Below, piece after piece: positions 33,445-43,095 of a stretch of 58,567 bases of DNA. How positions within the stretch are numbered: the stretch's first letter is position 1; each line of letters starts with the position of its first letter. Below the pieces are notes generated by a model. That model did not search any database. It was not told the DNA's origin and saw only the letters and a list, made by a program, of their open reading frames with translations. Position numbers and translations under genes: made by a program. The stretch comes from Oscillospiraceae bacterium (GTDB lineage Bacteria; Bacillota; Clostridia; Oscillospirales; CAG-272), in contig SVRZ01000013.1 of NCBI GenBank assembly GCA_015064555.1, positions 1-58,567 of the forward strand, read 5' to 3'.

Positions 33445-34947
33445 ATGAAAAAAACGACCTCGAAGATACTCTTTATATTTCTTATCATGTCTATGTCGAT
33501 TTTTCTCTTTGCCTGCAATAAGGATAACGGAAATGGAGACGGTTCGCCTTCGGAGGAGGATAAATACGGATATTCGCGACAGATAGATTCATTCCTCGTG
33601 GAAACACTCATTCTTCCCGATATGCCCGATGACCGTGCAGACTTTTTCGGCAAGGGCGGAGAATCCGGTCTTGCCGGTGAGTGGGCTGTTGAGAATGACG
33701 GTAAGATAAATTATGACGGAGAAAATAACCTCGTAATCCTTATATACGGAAGTATTGAGTACGGCGGCGGATTTCTTGAATTTTCGTTGACGGACGGTGA
33801 AGAGATATATTACGGAAACGAATGCGTTGACGTCGGCTCTCCCCGCATTTACAATGCAGAGGCTGACGTTGATATCAATATGAACGCGGCATCGGTATCG
33901 AGAGTATCCTTTATGCACAAAAGCGGTTTGATGGATACGGGCATGCTTGATTGTGCGGTGATAGTCATTCCCTTTGAAGTGAAAAGAGAGGGCGTTCTCC
34001 GTGCCGACTTCCAGCTCACAAGGTTTGATTACGGAGCGAATGCGGAAGTGAAGGTAGACAGCAATGCAAAGGCATATGCCTATAAGTCCGGCACCACCTC
34101 GCAAAAGGTTGACATATCGGAATTTTCGGTAGGCTACATCAGTGATGCCGACTACAACTGGGGCGATTATTCCGAGTCCGCTATCAAATCGTCGATAGAC
34201 CTTTCCGGCGGAGATAACGGATATCTTGTGCTTGATTTCACTTTTGCTCACGGCAGTAGGAACCACAATGCAGAATACATAAATCTTATTGCGGGCACCT
34301 CGCACAGAGATATAGTAAGCATAACCGTCGAGGAGGCTCCTACCTCTGACATTACCGAAAAGGTTACGGCAAAGGGAACTACACTGCTTACAACCTTCTC
34401 GATACCTGACGAGGGAGAGAAGAGTGTACGTGTTATCATCCGTCTTATGCCGCTTTCGGACGGTGTTTCCGCTATCAATCTTGCACTTTCTGCGAAGGAG
34501 GGGACCATGCTGGAGGGCACTTCTGAGCACACGGCACTCTTCTATGCAGGTCAACCTCTTATGAGCTACACTATCAATGAGGACGGAAAGTCCTACACTC
34601 TCAAGTCTGTGAACGAGTCTATGAAACACGTAGAGATACCGATGCGCCTCTCGGACGGAAAGCCGGTTACGGCTATAGGCGTCGGTGCATTTGCCAAGTG
34701 CCGCGAGCTTGAGTCGGTAACCATTCCCGATACCGTAACCAGGATAGATGTACGTGCCTTTGAGGGCTGCTCCTATCTTTCGAGAGTAGTAATTCCCGAG
34801 TCTGTATCCTACGTCGGAGATTACGCATTCCTCGGTTGCTACAGCATCAAGATATACTGTGCTCATGAATCCGATCCCGGAACCTGGGGCAAGTATTGGA
34901 TGCCCGGAAAGCCGGAGGATATCGTCTGGGGCTACAAGGGCAAATGA
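33445..34947 (+). CDS. Lipoprotein with BspA-like leucine-rich repeats at the C-terminus
   Basis: 500 residues. The signal ends in a lipobox LFAC with Cys24, so it is anchored outside the membrane. The first 370 residues are a beta-rich region that I do not recognise. The last 110 hold BspA-type LRR_5 repeats (FAKCRELESVTIPDTVTRIDVRAFEGCSYLSRVVIPESV) and the closing P.TW...W motif. It is probably a surface binding protein. GAAAGGAG precedes the ATG; it is likely a single gene. Confidence 0.85.
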   Translation: MKKTTSKILFIFLIMSMSIFLFACNKDNGNGDGSPSEEDKYGYSRQIDSFLVETLILPDMPDDRADFFGKGGESGLAGEWAVENDGKINYDGENNLVILIYGSIEYGGGFLEFSLTDGEEIYYGNECVDVGSPRIYNAEADVDINMNAASVSRVSFMHKSGLMDTGMLDCAVIVIPFEVKREGVLRADFQLTRFDYGANAEVKVDSNAKAYAYKSGTTSQKVDISEFSVGYISDADYNWGDYSESAIKSSIDLSGGDNGYLVLDFTFAHGSRNHNAEYINLIAGTSHRDIVSITVEEAPTSDITEKVTAKGTTLLTTFSIPDEGEKSVRVIIRLMPLSDGVSAINLALSAKEGTMLEGTSEHTALFYAGQPLMSYTINEDGKSYTLKSVNESMKHVEIPMRLSDGKPVTAIGVGAFAKCRELESVTIPDTVTRIDVRAFEGCSYLSRVVIPESVSYVGDYAFLGCYSIKIYCAHESDPGTWGKYWMPGKPEDIVWGYKGK

Positions 34948-34960
34948 TTAAGGCATGATA

Positions 34961-34999
34961 TCAGCCGAGCATGCGTCAATGCGTCTGATGCTCGGCTGA
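34961..34999 (+). terminator. Terminator-like hairpin after the lipoprotein gene
   Basis: TCAGCCGAGCAT (34961-34972) pairs perfectly with ATGCTCGGCTGA (34988-34999). The T-tract is missing, so termination may be partial. Confidence 0.55.
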
Positions 35000-35024
35000 A
35001 AATATAAAGCCATCGGAGTTTAAA

Positions 35025-36419
35025 TTGCGAAAAAACATATTAGGGCTTGATGCCCGAATGATGAAAATAATACTTGCACTTGCCTGGCCGACAATGCTCG
35101 AGCAGCTTCTTGCAACCGCAGTGCAGTATATAGATACCGCAATGGTTGGCAGCCTTGGCACCGAGGCTACCGCGGCGGTAGGCTCTACATCTACCGTAAA
35201 CTGGTTGGTGGGAAGCACGGTGTCGGCGCTCGGCGTCGGCTTTCTTTCCTCTATAGCGAAGAGCTTCGGAGAGGGAGATGATGCCAAGGCTCGCCGTATA
35301 TCCGCACAGGCGGTGCTTACGGTATTGGTGTCGGGTGTTGCGATAACCGCCGTAACGCTCGGGCTTTCGCCGCTCATACCTGCGCTTATGAAGGTTGACG
35401 AGCCGATAAGACCGCTTGCATCTACTTATTTCTTCATACTTTACCTGCCTATGCTTTTCAGGTGTGCATCGACCATATTCGGCACCGTTTTGCGCGCCTC
35501 GGGTGACACAGCCTCCCCGATGAAGGTGGGAATACTTATGAACCTCGTGAACGTGACTCTGAACTATTTCCTTATATACGAAACGCGCACCGTAGTCTTC
35601 CGTGGGCATAGCTTAACTCTCCACGGGGCAGGACTTGGAGTTGTCGGTGCGGCTATTGCAAGTGCGATAGCCTATGCTATCGGTGGAATAATAATTACCT
35701 TGATCCTTCTTATGCATCCGCGCGTATCACCCCTTGGATGCTCTGTTCTTCCGGATAAGACTATTCTTCTTCCCTGTATGAAGATAACTCTTCCAAATCT
35801 TCTTCAGCGCTTCGGCACATCTTTCGGGTACGTTGTATTTGCCTCGATGATCAATTCGATCGGATTTGTTGCAACAGCGGCACACACGGTTGCAAACACG
35901 GTTGAATCCGCCTTCTATATTCCGGGATACGGTATGCAGACAGCCGCCGCAACACTTGCCGGAAATGCGCACGGGGCAGGGGATAAGAAGGAGATAAAAC
36001 TGCTGGCGCGCATGTTCATACCCATTGAGATATTCCTTATGATAATATCGGGTATGCTTCTGTTTATCTTTGCCCCCCTCCTGATGTCCCTGTTTTCCGA
36101 TAATCCCGAGGTCATAAAGAGCGGTGCAACCGTTTTGAGAATGGTGGCTCTCTCCGAGCCGTTTTACGGCTTTTCGATCATAATTGAGGGAATGATGATG
36201 GGTGTCGGCAAGACCAGACTGCCCTTCGTATTCAATATCTTGTGTATGTGGCTCATCCGCATACTCGGAACCTTTATAGCGATAACGTTCTTCTCCCCCA
36301 ATCTGGTAAGTGCCTGGGCGTGTATGATATTGCACAATCTATCCCTGTTCGTCATATATCTTATAGTATATAAGAAGGGACTTTGGAATCCCTTGGAGTC
36401 CATGCGTAAAGGGGCATAA
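35025..36419 (+). CDS. MATE-family efflux transporter
   Basis: 464 residues with twelve helices in two repeated halves. The opening (LALAWPTMLEQLLATAVQYIDTAMVGSLGTEATAAVG) is the standard MATE sequence. It expels cations or drugs using an ion gradient. The start is TTG at 35025, supported by CGGAG 8 nt upstream. It is followed by a strong terminator. Confidence 0.93.
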   Translation: MRKNILGLDARMMKIILALAWPTMLEQLLATAVQYIDTAMVGSLGTEATAAVGSTSTVNWLVGSTVSALGVGFLSSIAKSFGEGDDAKARRISAQAVLTVLVSGVAITAVTLGLSPLIPALMKVDEPIRPLASTYFFILYLPMLFRCASTIFGTVLRASGDTASPMKVGILMNLVNVTLNYFLIYETRTVVFRGHSLTLHGAGLGVVGAAIASAIAYAIGGIIITLILLMHPRVSPLGCSVLPDKTILLPCMKITLPNLLQRFGTSFGYVVFASMINSIGFVATAAHTVANTVESAFYIPGYGMQTAAATLAGNAHGAGDKKEIKLLARMFIPIEIFLMIISGMLLFIFAPLLMSLFSDNPEVIKSGATVLRMVALSEPFYGFSIIIEGMMMGVGKTRLPFVFNILCMWLIRILGTFIAITFFSPNLVSAWACMILHNLSLFVIYLIVYKKGLWNPLESMRKGA

Positions 36420-36426
36420 TAAAAAT

Positions 36427-36484
36427 AAGCGACAAAAACACGTTGCCAAAAACGAACGGCAAGCCTGTGTATTTGTCGCTTTTT
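36427..36484 (+). terminator. Intrinsic terminator after the MATE gene
   Basis: AAGCGACAAA pairs with TTTGTCGCTT, with a second inner pair TTGCC / GGCAA, and T's to 36484. It can also serve the convergent dapA. Confidence 0.9.
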
Positions 36485-36535
36485 CTTATATGAAAATCAA
36501 AATATACGCAAATATGCGAACTTTTGTATGCAAAA

Positions 36536-37417
36536 TCAACCTATTGACTCTATTTTTTCAAGCTCGGCGCGTATGATACGTTTTGTCGATTCGTATGGAG
36601 GAGCGAGTGGAAGACGTAGCTCCTCGTTGGAGTAGCCCATGAGCTGCATGGCGTATTTTATCGGTGCGGGATTCGTCTCTAGGAAAAGCGAGCTTATAAA
36701 CGGCATAAGCGAATTTTGCATTCTGAGAGCCTCTCTCGGATCATTTTTATATACCTCGCATATACCCTTGATCTGCTTTGGGATGACATTTGATGCCACC
36801 GATATCACTCCCGCACCGCCCACTGCGAGGCATGCATATATCTGCGAGTCGTTTCCGCTGTAGAGTGTCAGATCATCTCCCATTGCCGCAAGCTGCGTCA
36901 GCCTGTCTATCGAGTCGCCGGCCTCCTTGATCGCAACTATTCTCTCACACTCTGAGAGCCGCTTTATTACAGATATCCCGAGATCAACTCCCGTTCGCTT
37001 CGGCACGTTATAGAGAATAACAGGGACATCAGTCGCATCGGCAACGCTGAGATAGTGCTTTATAAGCCCGTCCTCTGTCCCCTTGTTGTAATAAGGAGTC
37101 ACAACGAGAATTCCATCCGCAAAGAGTCTTTCCGCCTCCTTCGCAAGCCTGACCGTCTGGCGGGTATCGTTAGTGCCTACTCCGAATATCAATGGCAGTC
37201 TGCCTCGCACCCTCCGGTGAGCAAATTCGAAGAGCGATAGTCGCTCCTTTTCCGTAAGCGTGGCAGCCTCTCCCGTCGTTCCCGCTATCACGAGCGCATC
37301 TATGCCGCACTCGATCTGCATATCTATTATTCTCCCTAGAGAATCGAAATCTATATATCCATCCTTGAATGGGGTGATGAGCGCAGTGCATACGCCGCTG
37401 AAAATGATATTTTTCAT
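36536..37417 (-). CDS. dapA: 4-hydroxy-tetrahydrodipicolinate synthase
   Basis: 293 residues starting at the ATG at 37417. Features: TTGE (47-50), Tyr136 in YNVP, and the Schiff-base Lys164 in AIKEAG. It condenses pyruvate with aspartate semialdehyde in lysine and diaminopimelate synthesis; the product also feeds dipicolinate in spores. AAGGGGGTG lies rather far (about 13 nt) upstream. The gene is divergent from queA. No other dap genes are near. Confidence 0.93.
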   Translation of the reverse strand: MKNIIFSGVCTALITPFKDGYIDFDSLGRIIDMQIECGIDALVIAGTTGEAATLTEKERLSLFEFAHRRVRGRLPLIFGVGTNDTRQTVRLAKEAERLFADGILVVTPYYNKGTEDGLIKHYLSVADATDVPVILYNVPKRTGVDLGISVIKRLSECERIVAIKEAGDSIDRLTQLAAMGDDLTLYSGNDSQIYACLAVGGAGVISVASNVIPKQIKGICEVYKNDPREALRMQNSLMPFISSLFLETNPAPIKYAMQLMGYSNEELRLPLAPPYESTKRIIRAELEKIESIG

Positions 37418-37437
37418 AACTAAAAGTTTGCACCCCC

Positions 37438-37474
37438 TTGAAAAATTTAAAATAATCGTGTATAATTTATACAC
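37438..37474 (+). promoter_or_regulatory. SigA promoter of queA with a perfect palindrome over the -10
   Basis: TTGAAA at 37438 and TATAAT at 37461 are 17 nt apart. The -10 lies in a perfect palindrome GTGTATAATTTATACAC (37458-37474). The palindrome may be an operator shared with the divergent dapA or just a symmetric AT-rich -10. Confidence 0.8.
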
Positions 37475-37522
37475 CCGTAATATAATATGCGGAAATGTCG
37501 AAAAAAGTACAAGGAAATATAA

Positions 37523-38617
37523 ATGGGAAATTCGTCAACAAACAATAACGAACTTATAGTAAACGAAAGATTTGCAACCGACCTTAAAACGTCGGATTTT
37601 TATTACGATCTGCCCGAGGAGCTTATCGCGCAGTCGCCAAGCAGCGAGCGCGATAAATGCCGTCTCATGGTCGTATCGAGAGCCGATTCCTCTATTGAGA
37701 ATAAGATCTTTTCGGATATAATAGAATATCTCAATCCCGAGGATATGATCGTTGTAAATTCATCTAAGGTCATACCCGCGCGTCTGCTCGGTAAAACCGA
37801 CAAGACGGGTTCCGATATGGAGCTTCTTCTCCTTCGCGCACTCGAGGACGGTAGCTGGGAAACTCTCGTCCGCCCCGGAAAGAGGGCAAGGGTAGGCGCA
37901 TCCTTCACATTTGGTGATATCCTCAGAGCCACCGTCACCAACGTGGTAGACGGAGGAAACAGAATAGTCAGCTTCGACTACGATAAGCAAAAATATCAAA
38001 ACATATACGAGGTCCTCGATATAATAGGCAATATGCCTCTTCCTCCCTACATAACCAAGAAGCTTGAGCGCAAGGAGGACTACCAGACCGTCTATGCAAA
38101 GGCTGAGGGATCTGCCGCCGCACCGACCGCAGGTCTGCATTTCACAGAGGAGCTTCTTGACCGCATCCGCGCAAAAGGCGTCGGATACGGCGAGGTCACG
38201 CTCCATGTCGGGCTCGGTACCTTCCGCCCCGTAAAGGTAGAGCGTATCGAGGAGCATCTTATGCATGGGGAATATTTCTTCGTTTCAGAGGAGGTTGCCG
38301 CCGAGATAAACCGCCGCCGTAAGGCAGGCGGAAGGATCATAGCCGTAGGTACTACCTCCTGCCGCGTTCTCGAGAGCGCATCGGATGATAGCGGTATAGT
38401 TCATCCAATTTCGGGAGAAACAGGTATATTCATTTACCCCGGCTATAAATTCAAGGCAACAGATGCCCTCATAACAAACTTCCACCTTCCCGAAAGCACC
38501 CTCTTGATGCTCGTCAGCGCACTCGCTACCAAAGAGCTTGTTATGGAGGCTTATCAAAAAGCAGTAGAAGGAAGGTATAGGTTCTTTTCTTTCGGCGATG
38601 CGATGCTGATTGTATAA
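37523..38617 (+). CDS. queA: tRNA preQ1(34) S-adenosylmethionine ribosyltransferase-isomerase
   Basis: 364 residues. The family's core [18 protein letters not shown] begins at residue 21, so it has a 20-residue polar extension; the ATG at 37523 with AAGGA is still the best start. [12 protein letters not shown] and [17 protein letters not shown] are strongly conserved motifs. QueA transfers ribose from SAM to preQ1 in tRNA during queuosine synthesis. The last codons merge with a repetitive element whose left end overlaps the stop. Confidence 0.95.
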   Translation: MGNSSTNNNELIVNERFATDLKTSDFYYDLPEELIAQSPSSERDKCRLMVVSRADSSIENKIFSDIIEYLNPEDMIVVNSSKVIPARLLGKTDKTGSDMELLLLRALEDGSWETLVRPGKRARVGASFTFGDILRATVTNVVDGGNRIVSFDYDKQKYQNIYEVLDIIGNMPLPPYITKKLERKEDYQTVYAKAEGSAAAPTAGLHFTEELLDRIRAKGVGYGEVTLHVGLGTFRPVKVERIEEHLMHGEYFFVSEEVAAEINRRRKAGGRIIAVGTTSCRVLESASDDSGIVHPISGETGIFIYPGYKFKATDALITNFHLPESTLLMLVSALATKELVMEAYQKAVEGRYRFFSFGDAMLIV

Positions 38618-38744
38618 AATCCGCAATACTGCGTTAAAGCTTCGACTTGTCGCCCTCGACGTAGGTAACTACGCCATCGGGCTTCGCGCTCGCTTTGCCT
38701 TGTCTTGCGAATTTTCTACTAACCAGCATATTTCGTCTTATACA
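38611..38744. repeat. MITE-like intergenic element
   Basis: A 134-nt unit with terminal inverted repeats TGTATAA (38611-38617) and TTATACA (38738-38744). The left end includes the queA stop codon. Inside is a stable hairpin: GCCC, then CGTAG GTAA CTACG, then GGGC (38652-38682). No ORF. This may be a transposon-derived small element. Confidence 0.6.
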
Positions 38745-38758
38745 GCATCAGCTTTGCG

Positions 38759-38953
38759 GATTGCATGCTCATTCAATGAGCATGCAATGAATTGCCCGAT
38801 GGGCATGAATTGGCTGCGCCATGGATTGCACCTGCGGTGCATGAATTGCCTTCGGCGTTGAGAACAGGGCAATTCAAATCATGGAGGAGGCGGAATGCCG
38901 ACGAGAAATCATGATGTGAAGCATCAATTCATGACGGCTCGCCGTCAATTCAT
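38759..38953. repeat. Word-and-hairpin array 4 (word ATGAATTG / CAATTCAT)
   Basis: ATGAATTG occurs at 38787, 38805 and 38841, with the variant ATGGATTG at 38821. The complementary CAATTCAT follows at 38925 and 38946, with CAATTCAA at 38870. Hairpins include GCATGCTCATTCAATGAGCATGC's two arms (38763 on), GCCCGATGGGC, CACCTGCGGTG, GATGTGAAGCATC and ACGGCTCGCCGT. It reaches to 27 nt before the start of the lipoprotein gene. No other gene content is present between queA and 38981. Confidence 0.8.
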
Positions 38954-38980
38954 TTCTGCAATTTCATATAACGAATCAGA

Positions 38981-40243
38981 ATGATGACAAAAAAATATTT
39001 TAAAATCCCAATTATTTTTCTCCTCCTCCTTCTTCTGCTAGCCGGCTGTGAATTCCGTGGTGGGCAAATGCCCGACGGAGCATTTGATGCGACCGAATAT
39101 GGACTGAGCGTCGACAATGAAGGAAAAACCAACAGCGAGGCGCTTCAGGCGCTTATCTGCAGTCTTAGCGAAGATGGCGGAACTATATACATCCCAGCGG
39201 GCGAATATGAGTTTGCCGAGAACGGAGTGCAGACCATTGGCTCGCATTGTATCAGGATGTGCTCGGACGTGAGCATCGTGGGGGACGGTGATACCACCGT
39301 TCTTAAGCCGACCGGCAGCTCATCCTACGGCTTGGATATGTTTTACTTCAATGACTATCTTGATACCGGAAAGGCGGCTTATCTTGAAAATTGCCGCTTT
39401 GAGAATTTTGTAATTGATGCCTCTGCCACATCCTCCGATGTATATACCTCGGCAGGAAAAGGCTTTATGTTCAATCTTTTCAGAAACTGCCATTGGAAAA
39501 ATATAACCGTTATGAACACCGATGCAACAGGCTTCGGAGTTGATTGTCCGATAGACAGTAGTATAACCGCCTGTATGGCGGTAGGCTGCGGAAAGGCGGC
39601 ATCGCCGCAGGGAAGCGGCGCGTCCGGCTTCGGGATCGGATACGGATTTTCCGATGACGAGAGCATTCTGATTTCGGGTTGCACCGCCGAGAACAATAAA
39701 AAATTCGGCTTCTTCTTTGAGCATCAGGGACGCTTTGACGGCGATATGTACAAGGCAGATCCGAAAAGCGGCTTTGCCGTTTACGATTGCCTGGCAAGCG
39801 GTAATTATTACGGCTTCGGAGGGATTTGTGCATCCGGTGTTACTTATGACCGATGCGTTTCCGAATTTTCTCTCAGCTATGGCTTCTTCTTTGAGGATTC
39901 GGCTGATGCCGAGGTCACCGAGTGCAAAAGTGAATATGAAGCAAACGCTTGCTTTGCCGTCGGTCAGACTGCCGATGCCGAATTTTCGTTTGGAAGGATA
40001 TCATTTTTAAAATGCATCGGCGGCGCATCACCTGTCGCCCTTTACGTGGAGGGTGAGGATCCGACCGAGCCTGTGTGCGAGGTATGGATGCAGAGCTGTG
40101 AATTTTCCGACGTTGATCACGCGGTGCAGACCAAGGGAAGGATACAGTCGCTGACCTTGACCGACAATGACGTAACCGTATCCTGCAGCAATAGCTTTTC
40201 CGACGTAGACAACCTTATAGACTGCGATAACAGCTGGAATTGA
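38981..40243 (+). CDS. Lipoprotein with right-handed beta-helix
   Basis: 420 residues. Lipobox LLAG-Cys23 shows membrane anchoring on the outside. The rest looks like a pectate-lyase-type parallel beta-helix: DATEYGLSVDNEGKTNSEALQALI, then GGTIYIPAGEYEF, and many Asn- and Cys-containing turns (CRFENFVI, CTAENNKKFGFFFEHQG, CVSEFSLSYGFFFED). It would bind or act on polysaccharide. There is no clear Shine-Dalgarno before the ATG, perhaps because the repeat array replaced the leader. Confidence 0.85.
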   Translation: MMTKKYFKIPIIFLLLLLLLAGCEFRGGQMPDGAFDATEYGLSVDNEGKTNSEALQALICSLSEDGGTIYIPAGEYEFAENGVQTIGSHCIRMCSDVSIVGDGDTTVLKPTGSSSYGLDMFYFNDYLDTGKAAYLENCRFENFVIDASATSSDVYTSAGKGFMFNLFRNCHWKNITVMNTDATGFGVDCPIDSSITACMAVGCGKAASPQGSGASGFGIGYGFSDDESILISGCTAENNKKFGFFFEHQGRFDGDMYKADPKSGFAVYDCLASGNYYGFGGICASGVTYDRCVSEFSLSYGFFFEDSADAEVTECKSEYEANACFAVGQTADAEFSFGRISFLKCIGGASPVALYVEGEDPTEPVCEVWMQSCEFSDVDHAVQTKGRIQSLTLTDNDVTVSCSNSFSDVDNLIDCDNSWN

Positions 40244-40267
40244 CAAAAATACTGAAAGAGAAATAAA

Positions 40268-41077
40268 ATGATTTTCATCTGCCCTAAATGTAAGGAAAAA
40301 CTGAATATTACCGACAGTGGCACGGCGCGTTGCGCCGGCGGTCATTCCTATGACCGAAGCAGACAAGGCTATTACAACCTCTTGATGTCCGAGCGAGGCG
40401 GCACACATGGTGACAACAGCGAGATGGTAGCCGCAAGGCGAGCCTTTCTGTCGGCGGGGCACTACGAGCCGTTCGCGCGGGAAATAGCGGGAATTTGCCG
40501 CTCTCTTATTCCGGAAGGCGGTATCCTGCTCGATGCCGGCTGCGGAGAGGGATATTATACCGAGCGCGTCAGGCGCGAGCTCGCTAAGAAAAACGCGCGC
40601 GTTGCCGCGTTCGATATATCAAAGGATGCCGTCATACGTGCCGCAAGGCGCTCTGCCGCAGATGAATATGCCGTGGCAGGCTCTTACCATATGCCGCTTG
40701 CCGATGCGAGTGTGGATGTTCTGCTCAATACCTTCTCGCCAATGGCGGCGGAGGAGAGCGCGAGAGTTGTTGCCGATGGGGGATATTTCGTTATGGCTAT
40801 TCCCGGAGAGGAGCATCTTTTCGGTCTGAAGAGCGCAATATACGATGAGCCTTATAAAAACCGTCCCAAGGACACTGCCCTCGAGGGCTTTTCGCTCGTT
40901 GAGAAGCGCGAGCTCAGATACACTCTGACACTTGAAAAGCAGGAGGACATACGCGCTCTCTTTATGATGACACCCTATGCGTACCGCACCGATGATGTAG
41001 GGCGTGAGCGCGTGCTCTCGCTTGCCTCGCTAACTACCGAGGCACACTTCATCATCCTTATCTACAGGAGGCTTTAA
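40268..41077 (+). CDS. rlmA: 23S rRNA (guanine-N1)-methyltransferase RlmA-like
   Basis: 269 residues. An N-terminal zinc finger (CPKC, then CAGGH) precedes a class I SAM domain with LLDAGCGEGYYTERV (about 88-102). The sequence SRQGYYNLLMSE and NTFSPMAAEESARVV are typical of RlmA, which methylates G745/G748 in 23S rRNA, a position that also affects macrolide or tylosin binding. It is closely followed by ruvX. Confidence 0.92.
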   Translation: MIFICPKCKEKLNITDSGTARCAGGHSYDRSRQGYYNLLMSERGGTHGDNSEMVAARRAFLSAGHYEPFAREIAGICRSLIPEGGILLDAGCGEGYYTERVRRELAKKNARVAAFDISKDAVIRAARRSAADEYAVAGSYHMPLADASVDVLLNTFSPMAAEESARVVADGGYFVMAIPGEEHLFGLKSAIYDEPYKNRPKDTALEGFSLVEKRELRYTLTLEKQEDIRALFMMTPYAYRTDDVGRERVLSLASLTTEAHFIILIYRRL

Positions 41078-41078
41078 T

Positions 41079-41516
41079 ATGGACATAACACATGGTAAAT
41101 ATCTTGGAGTTGATTATGGTGATAAGCGCACAGGTCTTGCCGAATGCGATATATCGGGTATGCTTGCAAGCGGCATAACTACCGTCAAGGAGGGCGGAAT
41201 GAGAAACACCGCCGTCCGCGTAGCCAAGGAGGCTAAGGATCGCTCCTGCAAAAAAATAATCATCGGTCTGCCGAAAAATATGGACGGCACGGAGGGACAG
41301 AGAAGTGAGGTCATCCGCGCATTTGCCGAGATACTTGCTACCCTTACCGATATTCCTATTGATTTTTATGATGAAAGAATGAGCACTATGGTCGCATACA
41401 GATATCTTGATGTGACCGAGACATATGGCAAAAAGCGCAAGGATAAGATAGATACTCTCTCTGCGGAAATAATACTGCAGGGATATCTTGACAAAGAGCG
41501 CAATTCTACAAAATGA
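41079..41516 (+). CDS. ruvX: Putative Holliday junction resolvase / pre-16S rRNA nuclease
   Basis: 145 residues, the expected size. The RNase H-like core starts with LGVDYGDKRTGLAECD, and the second motif IIIGLPKNMDGTEG and the third YDERMSTM are present. YqgF/RuvX trims the 5' end of 16S rRNA precursor. CAGGAGG overlaps the end of rlmA; the ATG is one base after its stop. Confidence 0.95.
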   Translation: MDITHGKYLGVDYGDKRTGLAECDISGMLASGITTVKEGGMRNTAVRVAKEAKDRSCKKIIIGLPKNMDGTEGQRSEVIRAFAEILATLTDIPIDFYDERMSTMVAYRYLDVTETYGKKRKDKIDTLSAEIILQGYLDKERNSTK

Positions 41517-41574
41517 CAACGGAAAAATAAACAAAAGTTTACATAAAATAACACTTTACGGATGGAGAAAAATT

Positions 41575-43020
41575 ATGAACAAGCTGAACAATACTCTTTT
41601 ATGCGACTTTTATGAGTTGACTATGGCAAACGGCTATTATGAGCTGGGCAAGGGACAGGAGATCGCCTATTTTGACGTATTCTACAGGAGCGTGCCCGAT
41701 GGCGGCGGATTTGCTATAGCCGCAGGACTTGAGCAGGTAATAGAATATATAAAGGAGCTTCATTTTACCGATGAGGATATAGAATTTCTTAAAGAGAAGA
41801 ATATGTTCTCCGAGGGCTTCCTTGAATATCTGCGCACCTTCCGCTTCACGGGCGATATCTTCGCCGTTCCCGAGGGAACTCCGATATTCCCCGGCGAGCC
41901 ATTTATGATCGTCAGAGCACCTTCTATAGAGGCTCAGTTTATAGAGACCTTTGTTCTCCTTTCGCTCAATCATCAGTCGCTTATAGCCACGAAGGCTAAC
42001 CGCGTTGTACGCGCGGCAGACGGCAGAGCCGTAGCCGAATTCGGCTCGCGCAGAGCACAGGGCGCGGACGGTGCCGTGCTTGGTGCAAGGGCGGCTTATA
42101 TCGGCGGCTGTGCCGCAACCGCCTGCACAATATCCGACAGAGATTATGCGATACCCTCAACGGGTACTATGGCACACTCATGGGTTCAGATGTTTGACAA
42201 CGAGTATGATGCATTCGTATCCTACTGCAAGATATATCCGAACAATGCAACCCTCCTTGTAGATACCTATGACGTTCTGAAGAGCGGCGTGCCGAATGCT
42301 ATCCGCGCATTCAAGGAGGTTCTTCTTCCTAAGGGCATTACCAAGTGCGGTATACGCCTTGACTCGGGAGATATCACTTACCTCAGTAAAAAAGCAAGAA
42401 AGATGCTGGACGAGGCAGGCTTATACGACTGCAAGATAGTCGTTTCCAACTCGCTTGACGAGAACATAATCCGCGATATAATTCAGCAGGGCGCAAGGAT
42501 AGATTCCTTTGGCGTAGGCGAGCGACTCATAACCGCGAAGTCGCACCCCGTGTTTGGCGGAGTATATAAGCTCGTTGCCAAGGAGGAGGGTGACACGGTC
42601 GTTCCCAAGATAAAGATATCCGAGAATCCCGAGAAGATAACCACCCCACATTTCAAGAAGGTATACCGTATCTTCGACAAGGAAACGGGCAGGGCGATTG
42701 CCGACCAGCTTTGCGTATATGACGAGGTAATAGATGAATCACAGCCTCTCGAGCTCTTCGATCCTATCGAAACATGGAAGCGCAAGACGGTTGAAAATTA
42801 CGTTGCCAAGGAGCTTCTTGTTCCTATATTCTTAAACGGTGAGTGCGTTTACGAATCTCCCCGTATATCCGAGATAAGAGAGTATTGCTTATCTCAGGTT
42901 ACAACCCTCTGGGATGAGGTAACCAGATTTGAGAACCCCCATCGCTATTACGTTGACCTTTCCGAAAAGCTCTGGGCAATAAAGCACGAGCTTCTTATGA
43001 ACAGAGGTAAAAGAGTTTAA
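41575..43020 (+). CDS. pncB: Nicotinate phosphoribosyltransferase
   Basis: 481 residues from the ATG at 41575 (TGGAG ahead). LLCDFYELTMANGYY, EFGSRRAQGADGA, the substrate-site SDRDYAIPSTGTMAHSWV and GIRLDSGDITYLSK are conserved landmarks. The enzyme joins nicotinate and PRPP to form nicotinate mononucleotide for NAD salvage. It stands in a loose operon between ruvX and thiI. Confidence 0.95.
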   Translation: MNKLNNTLLCDFYELTMANGYYELGKGQEIAYFDVFYRSVPDGGGFAIAAGLEQVIEYIKELHFTDEDIEFLKEKNMFSEGFLEYLRTFRFTGDIFAVPEGTPIFPGEPFMIVRAPSIEAQFIETFVLLSLNHQSLIATKANRVVRAADGRAVAEFGSRRAQGADGAVLGARAAYIGGCAATACTISDRDYAIPSTGTMAHSWVQMFDNEYDAFVSYCKIYPNNATLLVDTYDVLKSGVPNAIRAFKEVLLPKGITKCGIRLDSGDITYLSKKARKMLDEAGLYDCKIVVSNSLDENIIRDIIQQGARIDSFGVGERLITAKSHPVFGGVYKLVAKEEGDTVVPKIKISENPEKITTPHFKKVYRIFDKETGRAIADQLCVYDEVIDESQPLELFDPIETWKRKTVENYVAKELLVPIFLNGECVYESPRISEIREYCLSQVTTLWDEVTRFENPHRYYVDLSEKLWAIKHELLMNRGKRV

Positions 43021-43095
43021 AAGAAATTATCGCGGTAATGAAAATAAAAGTTTACAAAACAGTCTTTTGAGACAAATAAATAAGGGAAATTGAAC

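Noticed and set aside
33589-34866. 425-residue ORF on the minus strand
   Set aside because: It is antisense to a clear lipoprotein gene; its long open frame follows from codon bias of the sense gene.
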